The position numbers were made by a program, and so were the translations under genes. Below, piece after piece: positions 49,888 through 57,745 of a stretch of 64,000 bases of DNA; within the stretch, counting starts at the first letter, position 1, and each line of letters begins with the position of its first letter. Source of the DNA: Turneriella parva (GTDB lineage Bacteria > Spirochaetota > Leptospiria > Turneriellales > Turneriellaceae); the NCBI GenBank assembly GCA_020719945.1, contig DYPL01000001.1, positions 29,404 to 93,403 on the forward strand, written 5' to 3'. The notes beneath the pieces were generated by a model. That model was given only the letters and a program-made list of their open reading frames with translations, was not told where the DNA came from and did no database searches.

Positions 49888-50300
49888 TGCATGGCTCTTT
49901 GCTCAGGAATAAAATCGTAACCGGGGAACAAAATTGTTTCAGATGTAATTTTATTGCCCAAAACTGAAACCCGCATTACTCCGCGCCTCTCCAGAAACGA
50001 ATCCAGCCATTTCAATTTTTCCATGGCAGGGGCAATTTCATCGTACTCATAGTAGAGCGGGTAATTTTGGGAGCGATAGTTATGCGGATACTCCAGAATC
50101 ATGAGAAGCGATACGCGGTACAGGTCTCCGCTGCTGTCCAGCAAAATGTGCGAGACTTTCCTTTTCCAGACAGTTTTCTCAAACAAAGTATCTGCAAGTG
50201 GATGCTGTTCTTTCTCTTCAAAATGAATGCGATAATAGTCCAGGGGATTTTCTTCTGCGAAAACAGAAAAAACGATCACGAAAACTAAAAGACGCCGCAC
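49884..50300 (-). CDS. Secreted protein of unknown function, 138 aa
   Basis: A signal peptide (RRLLVFVIVFSVFAEE) and a beta-rich mature part of about 120 residues (LYRVSLLMILEYPHN, VMRVSVLGNKITSETILF). Not recognised. Same strand as, and 20 bases downstream of, the amidase gene, so probably co-transcribed. Its stop overlaps the end of the REC-cyclase gene on the other strand. Confidence 0.65.
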   Translation of the reverse strand: MRRLLVFVIVFSVFAEENPLDYYRIHFEEKEQHPLADTLFEKTVWKRKVSHILLDSSGDLYRVSLLMILEYPHNYRSQNYPLYYEYDEIAPAMEKLKWLDSFLERRGVMRVSVLGNKITSETILFPGYDFIPEQRAMH

Positions 50301-50320
50301 AAGATATTATCGGCTTTTTT

Positions 50321-51673
50321 TTATTTAACGACAGCTTCAAAATAATTCCCCTGCGGCAGCGATTTGTATTTATGGAAATCGACAGGTTTTCCTTTGGGCC
50401 CGTTTTTCCCCTTTAATTTATTCTCAACAGGATAAACGAGAGAATAGACGCCAACGGCAAGACCTTCTGCATACACGTCCCGGTGTTTTGTCATTCGCAT
50501 GCGGTCCCGGGAGGATAACAGATGAGCAATTTCCAGATAGGCTGCCACAGCGTTCACGTAGGTAGGAACAGACCAGGTGGACAGATAGGGGTTGCGGATT
50601 TCAGGTGAAGTGGCTTCCGTATCAATTCCTTTTTGTATAAAGGATGTCTGCACGTAGCGCATAATTTCCTGAGAGGCATAAAAATTATCGCCGCCGTATC
50701 CTTCGGGCCCATTCTCTCTTCGCCAGGATTCTGGTTGCGATGTTTCTCTTTTCCAAAATGGACCGTTGGGTTTAAACGAGGATAGATTGGAATCATAGCG
50801 GGTTTCTTTTGGATGATTTGCTGCCTCTTTCCACCAGTCTGCATCATCAGAGTAACTCCAGCTTATCATATTCTGGCGATAGCCGCGAAAGCTGTCTTTT
50901 TTGGGCGAAAGTCCAGAAGGATTAGACCAGCCGCCGGTATAGTATATCCATGCGTCACAAAGAAAAGATTCAAAGGGATCGTAACCCTGTGCCGCAATAA
51001 ACCAGTTTCCCCATTGGCTTCGCAAGAAATTCTGTTGAATTTTTTTTCGATTGGCAGCGGAAGAATTTACATAGTCTCGCGCAATATTGAATGTTTTGTA
51101 TCCGGGTGTAATTACTGCAGCCATGGCACCGTTTTTTCCACCATCAGAGGCGGTCAAGTGAACAGAAACGACGAGCTGAGGTTTTAGAGCATTTATTCGA
51201 GAAATGGTTCCCTGCTTAAGCTCTTCTGTTTCAATGTCTGGATAATCAAAAAGGCGGTAAGGAGCATTAGGATCTTTGCGAATACTAAAATATATGTTCG
51301 GAGCAGATTGTTCACGGCTTAAATGCGCTTGAACAGGTTTTATTCCTCCCGAAGCTTTTCCATAGCGGGATAGAATTTTCTCAAATTCTGGCTGCGTTTC
51401 TTCTTCCAGAGTAAGATTCAGAATTTCCCTTGCGCGGAACACAATATCATACATTGCCTCGTTTTCCCAAATGCCCTTATAGTAGGCGCCGGGACGAAAT
51501 TTATCCTGGTATTCTCCCGCAATGGCATCGTATTTATCTCCATACACGGCAAGGGGAGAAGACACTCGCCCACCATGGCCTGGATCGAGTACGACTACGG
51601 GAACATTCTGAGCGCTGCATTTTGGAGTAAGCGTAACAATCAGAATTGCAAACAAAAGGAAACGAAACGACAT
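50321..51673 (-). CDS. Putative N-acetylmuramoyl-L-alanine amidase, Amidase_3-like, enlarged
   Basis: About 450 residues from ATG 51673, which begins the signal peptide SFRFLLFAILIVTLTPKCSA. The amidase motifs VVVLDPGHGGR (first zinc histidine) just after the signal and PQLVVSVHLTASDGGKNGA near residue 180 (SIHxNA type) are clear; the glutamate zinc ligand is probably in the ENEAMYD segment. The middle and C-terminal parts are much longer than usual and rich in W, Y and N, so the substrate may be unusual. Cleaves peptidoglycan cross-stems in the periplasm if active. The longer frame from 51790 has no signal and crosses a terminator. Confidence 0.8.
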   Translation of the reverse strand: MSFRFLLFAILIVTLTPKCSAQNVPVVVLDPGHGGRVSSPLAVYGDKYDAIAGEYQDKFRPGAYYKGIWENEAMYDIVFRAREILNLTLEEETQPEFEKILSRYGKASGGIKPVQAHLSREQSAPNIYFSIRKDPNAPYRLFDYPDIETEELKQGTISRINALKPQLVVSVHLTASDGGKNGAMAAVITPGYKTFNIARDYVNSSAANRKKIQQNFLRSQWGNWFIAAQGYDPFESFLCDAWIYYTGGWSNPSGLSPKKDSFRGYRQNMISWSYSDDADWWKEAANHPKETRYDSNLSSFKPNGPFWKRETSQPESWRRENGPEGYGGDNFYASQEIMRYVQTSFIQKGIDTEATSPEIRNPYLSTWSVPTYVNAVAAYLEIAHLLSSRDRMRMTKHRDVYAEGLAVGVYSLVYPVENKLKGKNGPKGKPVDFHKYKSLPQGNYFEAVVK

Positions 51674-51711
51674 GGGCCAGCTTTCTGATTGCCTTATAGA
51701 GGGAAACAAAA

Positions 51712-51731
51712 AACCCGGATTTCTCCGGGTT
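51712..51731 (-). terminator. Intrinsic terminator of the 51759-52478 gene
   Basis: On the minus strand AACCCGG, a six-base loop and CCGGGTT are followed by a T-run (TTTTG) immediately downstream of the secreted-protein gene and before the amidase start. Confidence 0.75.
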
Positions 51732-51758
51732 GAGCCTGAATATGTTTCCAGAAGATTA

Positions 51759-52478
51759 TCAAGATTCTTTTTCTGCTGTTTTATTCTCAATGTCCATTAG
51801 GTCCACTTTAAATTCGTCGAGAATTTTTTTGCGATCTTCTTCTGTTTCTGCCATGGCAGCAAGCATGTGAATTGCATGGAAGCGGGCAACGCGAAAATGT
51901 GATATTGCTTCCGGGTAGCGGGTATTGCCTTCCTCGGCTTCTCCCATGCTCAGCTGGTTGTATCCAACCACCAGAGAAATTCTGGCACGGCTGATCAGTT
52001 TTGCATGCGTGTTAGCAAAAGCACCCGGTTCCACACTTTCTGAGAGCTCAATTTCCACGAGTCTGTCTGCCGTGCGGTTGAGAACCTCTGCTGTTTTTTC
52101 GCGGTATTTTTTAGCCAGCGTTGCGTACATGCTTTGAATTTCCGAGCGGTTTGCGGTGAGTTTTTTTTCAGAAGCGAGATAGTGCCGTTTGTACATGGAT
52201 TTCATGGCTTCTTTGTAGTTTTCGCTGGTAGTGTCCAGTTTGGATTTCTCATCCCCATCGCCAAAGTTTGCTACCATTATTTTGAGTCGGTATAGCTGCA
52301 GGCGATTGCTGTCGCCAAGGCGTGTAGAAATTTCTTTTGCGTGGTATATGTCGAGATAGCTGCCGGTGAGCTGATCTTCCTCTGTATCTTTTTCGGTATT
52401 TTCAGTAAATGCTACAGTGGGGAAGAGTACAAATGCCGCCATGATAAAAAGAACTGTGTTAAATTTTTGTCGTTTCAT
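51759..52478 (-). CDS. Secreted helical protein of unknown function
   Basis: About 239 residues from ATG 52478, with AAGGA seven bases upstream. Signal peptide FNTVLFIMAAFVLFPTVAFT. The mature protein is charged and helical with TPR-like helices (SRARISLVVGYNQLSMGEAEE, YPEAISHFRVARFHAIHML). Not recognised. It has its own terminator, so it is a single-gene unit. The frame runs upstream to 52553 without signal features. Confidence 0.7.
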   Translation of the reverse strand: MKRQKFNTVLFIMAAFVLFPTVAFTENTEKDTEEDQLTGSYLDIYHAKEISTRLGDSNRLQLYRLKIMVANFGDGDEKSKLDTTSENYKEAMKSMYKRHYLASEKKLTANRSEIQSMYATLAKKYREKTAEVLNRTADRLVEIELSESVEPGAFANTHAKLISRARISLVVGYNQLSMGEAEEGNTRYPEAISHFRVARFHAIHMLAAMAETEEDRKKILDEFKVDLMDIENKTAEKES

Positions 52479-52616
52479 AATTTTTTCCTTAGTCGTTTGT
52501 TGATAGAGTCTGTCTATGGACTTTTTTACCCTGCGGGCACAGACCACCCGCAAAGCTCAGGCAAAGCCTGCCCAATAACTACTTTCAGGAATTTGAGCAA
52601 ACTTTCAAGATTTTTT

Positions 52617-53606
52617 TTATAGCTCTTCACGCAGGTCTCGGTTCATGAGTGTCTGCATGGCAGTGAGGGGTGGCATATCTTCGTACAGAATATCGTGTAC
52701 GGCAGATAAAATTGGCATTTCAATATTTCGAGACAGGGCCAGCTCATAACCAGACTTTGCTGTGACCACGCCTTCTGCAACGGACCGACTTCCCTGCAAA
52801 ATATCAGATAGCTTTTTACCCTGTCCCAAAAGCAGGCCCACTTCCCTATTGCGCGACAAGTCGCCCGTACAGGTTAACACAATATCACCAATTGAAGATA
52901 AACCTGTAAATGTTTTGTCGGATGAACCCATCGAAATTCCCATGCGAGAAATTTCTGCAATACCTCTTGTTATCAAAGCAGCGCGCGCGTTCAGTCCAAG
53001 TTCCATTCCATCCGAAATCCCGGCTGCAATGGCGATCACGTTTTTGAGAGCTCCTGCAAGTTCCACTCCTTTTACATCTCTGCTGGTATATAAGCGAAAA
53101 AACGGTGTGCTCAATTGAGACTGAACTTCGCGAAGAATCGATTCTTCACGGCCTGCAAGGGTGACCGCCGTCGGCTTTTGAAGAGCAAGTTCGCGGGCAA
53201 AGGATGGACCGGATAAAACGAGCAGCGGGTTATCTCCCGGAAATAATTCGGTATAGATTTCTGTGACGAACAGGTGGGTGCTTTGTTCAATTCCCTTCGC
53301 AGCAGAAACAACCGGTTGCCTGAATAAATCTGAATGCGACAAAGAGGAAAGCAGAGGGCGCAGATACTGTGAGGGAATTGCCATAATGATAAGATCCGGG
53401 TTAGTAAATGCCTCGCGCAAATTGTTCGTAGCCCGAATTTCTCGTCTCAAGGGAATTCCAGGCAGATACACAGAGTTTTCCCGTCGTGTTGCAATGCTTT
53501 CTAATACATCCTGAGAACGGGTCCAGAGAACGATTTCAGAAAAGTGCGCGGCAGCCTGGGCAAGTGCCGTACCAAAAGCGCCGGCTCCAATCATAGATAA
53601 TTTCAT
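52617..53606 (-). CDS. gpsA: Glycerol-3-phosphate dehydrogenase [NAD(P)+]
   Basis: Makes sn-glycerol 3-phosphate from dihydroxyacetone phosphate for phospholipid synthesis. 329 residues: Rossmann IGAGAFGTALAQAAA, PSQYLRPLL, VVSAAKGIEQST, LSGPSFARELALQKPTAV, and the catalytic lysine block VELAGALKNVIAIAAGISDG, followed by GLSSIGDIVLTCTGDLSRNREVG. All canonical. Start overlaps the truB stop by four bases. Confidence 0.96.
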   Translation of the reverse strand: MKLSMIGAGAFGTALAQAAAHFSEIVLWTRSQDVLESIATRRENSVYLPGIPLRREIRATNNLREAFTNPDLIIMAIPSQYLRPLLSSLSHSDLFRQPVVSAAKGIEQSTHLFVTEIYTELFPGDNPLLVLSGPSFARELALQKPTAVTLAGREESILREVQSQLSTPFFRLYTSRDVKGVELAGALKNVIAIAAGISDGMELGLNARAALITRGIAEISRMGISMGSSDKTFTGLSSIGDIVLTCTGDLSRNREVGLLLGQGKKLSDILQGSRSVAEGVVTAKSGYELALSRNIEMPILSAVHDILYEDMPPLTAMQTLMNRDLREEL

Positions 53607-54493
53607 TCGTCCTCCGCATATTCTGGCAGAAGGCGAACAGATTTCAAAATATTGTTTTCGGCCATGCCAAGGCCAAGAAATTTTTTCTCTGTAGCATCCT
53701 GTGTATAGAGTTTTGCAACAGAAGCAGTTTCCAGGGTAGGGAGAACACGCCCCTGGCGCAGGGCAAGCGCTTCTTCTGGTGACAGCAGAATTTCTGGATA
53801 AGACAGCATTTTGTCAATAGGCAGAAAGTAAGATACGGACCCAGAAAAATCGATATCTGGATTCAGGGGGAAGGCCTGTTCTGTAGTCCAGTTTCCAATG
53901 GAGAGTCTTCGCAAGGCTATCAAATGGCCAGCAGAATGGAGCTCGCGCGCAAAGTCCCGGGCAAGAGAACGAAGATACGTACCAGCGGATACCGTTGCGA
54001 TAAAATCCGCCCGATCGCTCTGTTTATTGGTAATTTCAAAATGATGAAAAAAGACGGAGCGGGCCGGTGGTTCTATTGGCGTTCCCTGAAACGCAAGTTC
54101 GCGTGAACGAACTCCCCCCACTTTTACATTCGAATAAGCCGGTGGAATCTGTTGAACACTACCCTGAAATTTTTCCGTAGCCTTTACCCAGAGTTCTACA
54201 TCACCGGAAGGTAAATCTGAATGCAATATTTCCTTTCCTTGGGGGTCGAGGGTATCTGTTTCCGATCCAAAAAGAATTGTCCCTGAGTATGTTTTGGGAA
54301 GCTCGTGAAAGACTGAAAAAAATCGCGTCCCCATTCCAAATCCAAGAATCAGCAGGCCAGATGCAAATGGATCGAGAATACCTTCTATGCCGCCCTTTTT
54401 TCCGTAAACGCGCAATGCCTTGTTGAGTGCCCTCCGGGAAATAAGACCTACCGGTTTGTCTACGAGTAGAAAGCCGTGGTACTGTTTTTTCAT
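53603..54493 (-). CDS. truB: tRNA pseudouridine synthase B
   Basis: Forms pseudouridine 55 in the T loop of tRNAs. 296 residues from ATG 54493 (MKKQYHGFLLVDKPVGLISR). The catalytic block reads GGIEGILDPFASGLL (family GHTGTLDPxAxG); the aspartate is kept, but the usual GHTGT is IEG-I. RSLARDFARELHSAGHL matches the TruB RSLxxDLG region. A PUA-like C-terminus follows. The start overlaps the end of the beta-lactamase-like gene. Confidence 0.93.
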   Translation of the reverse strand: MKKQYHGFLLVDKPVGLISRRALNKALRVYGKKGGIEGILDPFASGLLILGFGMGTRFFSVFHELPKTYSGTILFGSETDTLDPQGKEILHSDLPSGDVELWVKATEKFQGSVQQIPPAYSNVKVGGVRSRELAFQGTPIEPPARSVFFHHFEITNKQSDRADFIATVSAGTYLRSLARDFARELHSAGHLIALRRLSIGNWTTEQAFPLNPDIDFSGSVSYFLPIDKMLSYPEILLSPEEALALRQGRVLPTLETASVAKLYTQDATEKKFLGLGMAENNILKSVRLLPEYAEDE

Positions 54494-55479
54494 TCGGTTG
54501 CTCCGCACGAGAAAGTGTTGCCTCTGGCGGCTGCAACCATCTGGCAGGCAGCAAGGCTGGCTTGCGCAATTGCATTTCTGGCTTCCGTTTTATTTTTGTA
54601 GTAGGCTATAAAGGCAGAGAAATAATATGGCTTGCCGTCAGGAGGTATAACGGCTCCCGCATCGGCTACTATCTGTCCCGTGTTTCCAGGTTTAAAATAT
54701 ACAGAGAAATGAGAGGGCAGCAGAGCGGGTATTCCTTCTCTGTGTACCGGGGACGAGAGTGTTTCGTATAAAAATTGCTTTGACTCTTGAGAAAAAAAAT
54801 CGGAAAAAATAAGCGGGTACATGGATGTATACGTTCTTGGAGTGACTGTAATGTCTATGCAGCGTTCGTGTGCGGGAGTATCATACAGCAGGCGCCGCAA
54901 ATGAAACTCCCGAAGACTAAACCTATTGCGCAAAACACGAGAAATCTTTTTGCGGCCATAATGTTCAATCACGAGGTTTGTTGCCAGATTGGAGCTGTTG
55001 GTTATCATATCCTGTAAAAGAAAATACAGGGGAACCTCTCCGTCCAGATACTCTGGCGTTTTGTCTTGTCGGAGATTTTTGTCACCAAGGGGAACAGAGA
55101 AGATTTTTCTGCCCACAACCGATCGGAAACTGTTCCGGACGCGAACCATTTCACGGAGACTCTTTTTTTTTTCTGACTGCGAAATATATACGGCAGCCAT
55201 TAAAATTCCCGCCTTGAATGTGCTGGCAGCGTGAAATGGAATTGCCCTGCCGACACTGATGTCGAGATTTCCGGTTGGGTCGTACAAATGATAAGAAACC
55301 GCAAGGGATTCGCTGGCCAGAGCATCGAGAATGATCTGCTGCTTTTCGCCGATCCCGCTGTGAACTACGGGTTCTGTGCGGTTGCGCTTGCAATCGCTTC
55401 CCCAGTGAGCAACCTGGGCAGCTTGGATTGCGGAAGACAGCAAGGCAAAAATGAATATAAAAATCCGGGAAGAAAGCAT
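54490..55479 (-). CDS. Class A beta-lactamase-like serine hydrolase
   Basis: 329 residues with signal peptide IFIFIFALLSSAIQA. The serine penicillin-recognising motifs are present in altered form: STFK at 86-89 (nucleophile Ser and Lys), SSN at 162-164 where class A enzymes have SDN, and KPG at 263-265 where they have KTG/KSG. No clear omega-loop ExxLN is seen. It belongs to the beta-lactamase2-like group, which includes peptidoglycan hydrolases and esterases as well as true beta-lactamases; antibiotic hydrolysis should not be assumed. Overlaps truB. Confidence 0.75.
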   Translation of the reverse strand: MLSSRIFIFIFALLSSAIQAAQVAHWGSDCKRNRTEPVVHSGIGEKQQIILDALASESLAVSYHLYDPTGNLDISVGRAIPFHAASTFKAGILMAAVYISQSEKKKSLREMVRVRNSFRSVVGRKIFSVPLGDKNLRQDKTPEYLDGEVPLYFLLQDMITNSSNLATNLVIEHYGRKKISRVLRNRFSLREFHLRRLLYDTPAHERCIDITVTPRTYTSMYPLIFSDFFSQESKQFLYETLSSPVHREGIPALLPSHFSVYFKPGNTGQIVADAGAVIPPDGKPYYFSAFIAYYKNKTEARNAIAQASLAACQMVAAARGNTFSCGATE

Positions 55480-55484
55480 AGCCC

Positions 55485-55511
55485 ATTTTATTTCCGCTTA
55501 CCCATGGTTAA
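55485..55511 (-). promoter_or_regulatory. Possible promoter of the beta-lactamase-like/truB/gpsA run
   Basis: On the minus strand TTAACC (55511-55506), 15-base spacer, TAAAAT (55490-55485; five of six consensus bases), then five bases to the ATG at 55479. No ribosome site. Confidence 0.4.
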
Positions 55512-55553
55512 GCAGATTTCCTTTGTATTGTTATGCTTTTGCGTGAAAACAGG

Positions 55554-55582
55554 TTGACGATTTTCTACAGGTTTATTAAACT
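55554..55582 (+). promoter_or_regulatory. Promoter of the ArsR-etfBA-thiolase operon
   Basis: TTGACG (55554-55559), 17-base spacer, TAAACT (55577-55582), then nine bases to the ATG at 55592 and no ribosome site. The regulator encoded first would be well placed to bind it. Confidence 0.45.
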
Positions 55583-55591
55583 ATACAGCGT

Positions 55592-55963
55592 ATGGCAGTT
55601 AAGACAGAAACCGGAAAAAAAAGAGCATTAAAAGAAAAAGACATTTATGCTTTCCGAACAGAAATGCTGCGGGCCCTCTCAGATGAAACCCGGCAGGCTA
55701 TTATCCTCCTGCTTGGAAAAGAAGGACCTATATTTGTGAACGAAATTGCAGAGCAGTTTTCTTTGTCACGGCCAACCATTTCGCATCATTTGAGTGTGTT
55801 GCGTGCAGCGCACATAGTCAAGGCAACCAGAAAGGGCAAAGAGATTTATTATTCTCTCAATGTATTGTACATGAGACGGGCCTTGCAGAGTATGATGCTG
55901 TTAATCGATTCCATAGAAACGATTGGTGCTGCAAAAGCAGGAAGGCATGCTTTACAAATTTAA
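55592..55963 (+). CDS. ArsR-family winged-helix transcriptional regulator
   Basis: 123 residues. The helix-turn-helix reads IAEQFSLSRPTISHHLSVLRAAHIVKATRKGKEIYYSL, a textbook ArsR/SmtB DNA-recognition helix and wing. No cysteine-based metal site (CxC near the helix) is visible, so a metal is probably not the signal. It is 14 bases upstream of etfB and reads the same way, so it probably regulates the fatty-acid oxidation genes that follow; the ligand may be a metabolite. Confidence 0.92.
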   Translation: MAVKTETGKKRALKEKDIYAFRTEMLRALSDETRQAIILLLGKEGPIFVNEIAEQFSLSRPTISHHLSVLRAAHIVKATRKGKEIYYSLNVLYMRRALQSMMLLIDSIETIGAAKAGRHALQI

Positions 55964-55977
55964 ACAGGGAGGAAAAA

Positions 55978-56742
55978 ATGAATATATTCGTGTTAATTAA
56001 ACAGGTGCCAGATACAGAGGCAAGAATCCGTGTATCTGGAGGTTCCATTGTTCAAGATGGCATTAAATGGATTATTTCCCCATACGATGAAATTGCATTG
56101 GAAGAAGCAATCCGCATTAAGCAAAAATCCGGAGCAACGGTAACAGTCGTTTCTGTCGGTCCAGCCGATGCCACGTCTGCCATTCGCACAGCATATGCCA
56201 TGGGAGCAGATAAGGGAATACACGTTGTTCATCCCGAATACACCATGCTCGATTCTCAGTCCATAGCAAGGGCATTAGAGGCTGTTGTGCGTGCGGAGGA
56301 TGTTCAGCTGATTCTCGCGGGTCGCCAGGGTTCCGATTCGGATAACGGTCAGGTTCCTCTAATGCTCGCTACCCGCTTGGGAATAGGCCTTATTCCCTTT
56401 GCCGTAGAGGTTACCGTTAGCGACGGTTCCGTTCGCGTTCTTTCCGAGGCAGAAGGCGGTCGTGCCGTATACCAGGCTGCTCTGCCCGCAGTGATCACTG
56501 CCAACGCAGGTCTCAATGAGCCGCGCTATCCAAATTTAAAAGGAATTATGGATGCCAAGAAAAAAGCAATCGATACTCGAAATTTGTTGGAGCTGGTTCC
56601 AGGCTGGGAAAGCATGGTAGAGATTGTCGCGTATGGCGATGCCGATGCGCGCCCCAAGGGAAAAATTATAGAAGGAGAGACAGCGGCAGACAAAGCTCGC
56701 GCTCTTGTCCAGGCTCTTCACGAAGATGCCAAGGTTATATAA
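55978..56742 (+). CDS. etfB: Electron transfer flavoprotein subunit beta
   Basis: AMP-binding subunit of ETF, taking electrons from acyl-CoA dehydrogenases. 254 residues: NIFVLIKQVPDTEARIRV, SPYDEIALEEAIRIKQK and the family signature VLAGRQ.SD-like LILAGRQGSDSDNGQVPLMLA near residue 117. Preceded by GGGAGGA ribosome site. Translation continues to etfA 10 bases later. Confidence 0.96.
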   Translation: MNIFVLIKQVPDTEARIRVSGGSIVQDGIKWIISPYDEIALEEAIRIKQKSGATVTVVSVGPADATSAIRTAYAMGADKGIHVVHPEYTMLDSQSIARALEAVVRAEDVQLILAGRQGSDSDNGQVPLMLATRLGIGLIPFAVEVTVSDGSVRVLSEAEGGRAVYQAALPAVITANAGLNEPRYPNLKGIMDAKKKAIDTRNLLELVPGWESMVEIVAYGDADARPKGKIIEGETAADKARALVQALHEDAKVI

Positions 56743-56752
56743 GGAGCAGATT

Positions 56753-57691
56753 ATGCGCATATTAGTTATTGCACAGGAAAAAGATGGTGCACTCAGAAAG
56801 TCGTCCCGGGAAGCCGTTACCGTTGCCAAAAAGTTGGGCGCACAAACCGATGCCTTTGTCGCTGGAACAGGGAATGCAGCCCAAGAGGCTTCCGCCTATG
56901 GAGCAGATACAATTTATCTGTTCAAAACCAGCGAATACGATGCAGAAATGCAGTCCCGCCTGATTGCAGCGAAAGCAAAAGAGGGCGGGTACCAGGCAGT
57001 CTTTTTTGCCCATGACTGGTATGGGCGCGATATTTCTGCCCGGGTAGCGGCCCTGTTAGATACTGTCGTATTGTCCGATGCCACACAGATTTCTGTCGAT
57101 GGAGATCGCGTTGCGATTACAAGACCCGTATATTCCGGCAAAGCCAAAGTGCAGTTAAAGTCAAAGGGGCCTGTGGCCGTTGTTTCTCTGCGCTCCAATT
57201 CTTTTACTATTGAAGAAAGCACGGGCAAAGGAGAAATCGTTGAAATCTCCGGGGATGGAATTGAACCTATGGCAAAGATTGTCGAGTTCACACCCGTCGT
57301 CACTAAGCGGGTTTCCTTGGCAGATGCAGACCGCGTCGTAACAGGTGGACGGGGAATTAAAGAAGCAGCTAATTACAAACTAATCGAAGACCTTGCGGAT
57401 ATTCTTGGAGCGGCAACGGGGGCAACGCGAGCCGTTGTCGATGCGGGCTGGGCAGATCATGCGTTGCAGGTAGGGCAGACAGGCCAGACCGTGGCTCCCA
57501 ACTTATACATGGCGATTGGCCTTTCTGGAGCGATTCAGCATTTAGCTGGAATGAGTTCCTCTAAGATAATTGTTGCCGTCAATAAAGATCCAGAGGCACC
57601 CATTTTTGGCGTAGCTACGTACGGAATTGTGGGAGATCTGTTTGAAGTGGTTCCCCCTCTTTCCGATGAGCTAAAAAAATTGCTGGGATAG
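56753..57691 (+). CDS. etfA: Electron transfer flavoprotein subunit alpha
   Basis: FAD-binding subunit of ETF. About 312 residues from ATG 56753, with AAGGAG eight bases upstream; upstream codons of the frame lie in the etfB frame. The C-terminal FAD domain is classical: RVVTGGRGIKEAANYKLIEDLADILGAATGATRAVVDAGWADH, QVGQTGQTVAPNLYMAIGLSGAIQHLAGM, and INKDPEAPIF-like VNKDPEAPIF. Pairs with EtfB. Confidence 0.96.
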   Translation: MRILVIAQEKDGALRKSSREAVTVAKKLGAQTDAFVAGTGNAAQEASAYGADTIYLFKTSEYDAEMQSRLIAAKAKEGGYQAVFFAHDWYGRDISARVAALLDTVVLSDATQISVDGDRVAITRPVYSGKAKVQLKSKGPVAVVSLRSNSFTIEESTGKGEIVEISGDGIEPMAKIVEFTPVVTKRVSLADADRVVTGGRGIKEAANYKLIEDLADILGAATGATRAVVDAGWADHALQVGQTGQTVAPNLYMAIGLSGAIQHLAGMSSSKIIVAVNKDPEAPIFGVATYGIVGDLFEVVPPLSDELKKLLG

Positions 57692-57745
57692 CATTCAGGT
57701 ATCCAGACATCCGACAACAGCCGGAGAACGCATAAGGAGCGATTT

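Noticed and set aside
51674..51790. Longer start of the amidase frame
   Set aside because: It crosses the terminator of the upstream gene and lacks a signal peptide; ATG 51673 opens a clear signal sequence.
54490..55479. Calling this an antibiotic-resistance beta-lactamase
   Set aside because: SDN and KTG motifs are altered and the ExxLN omega loop is not seen, so only the broader serine-hydrolase family is claimed.
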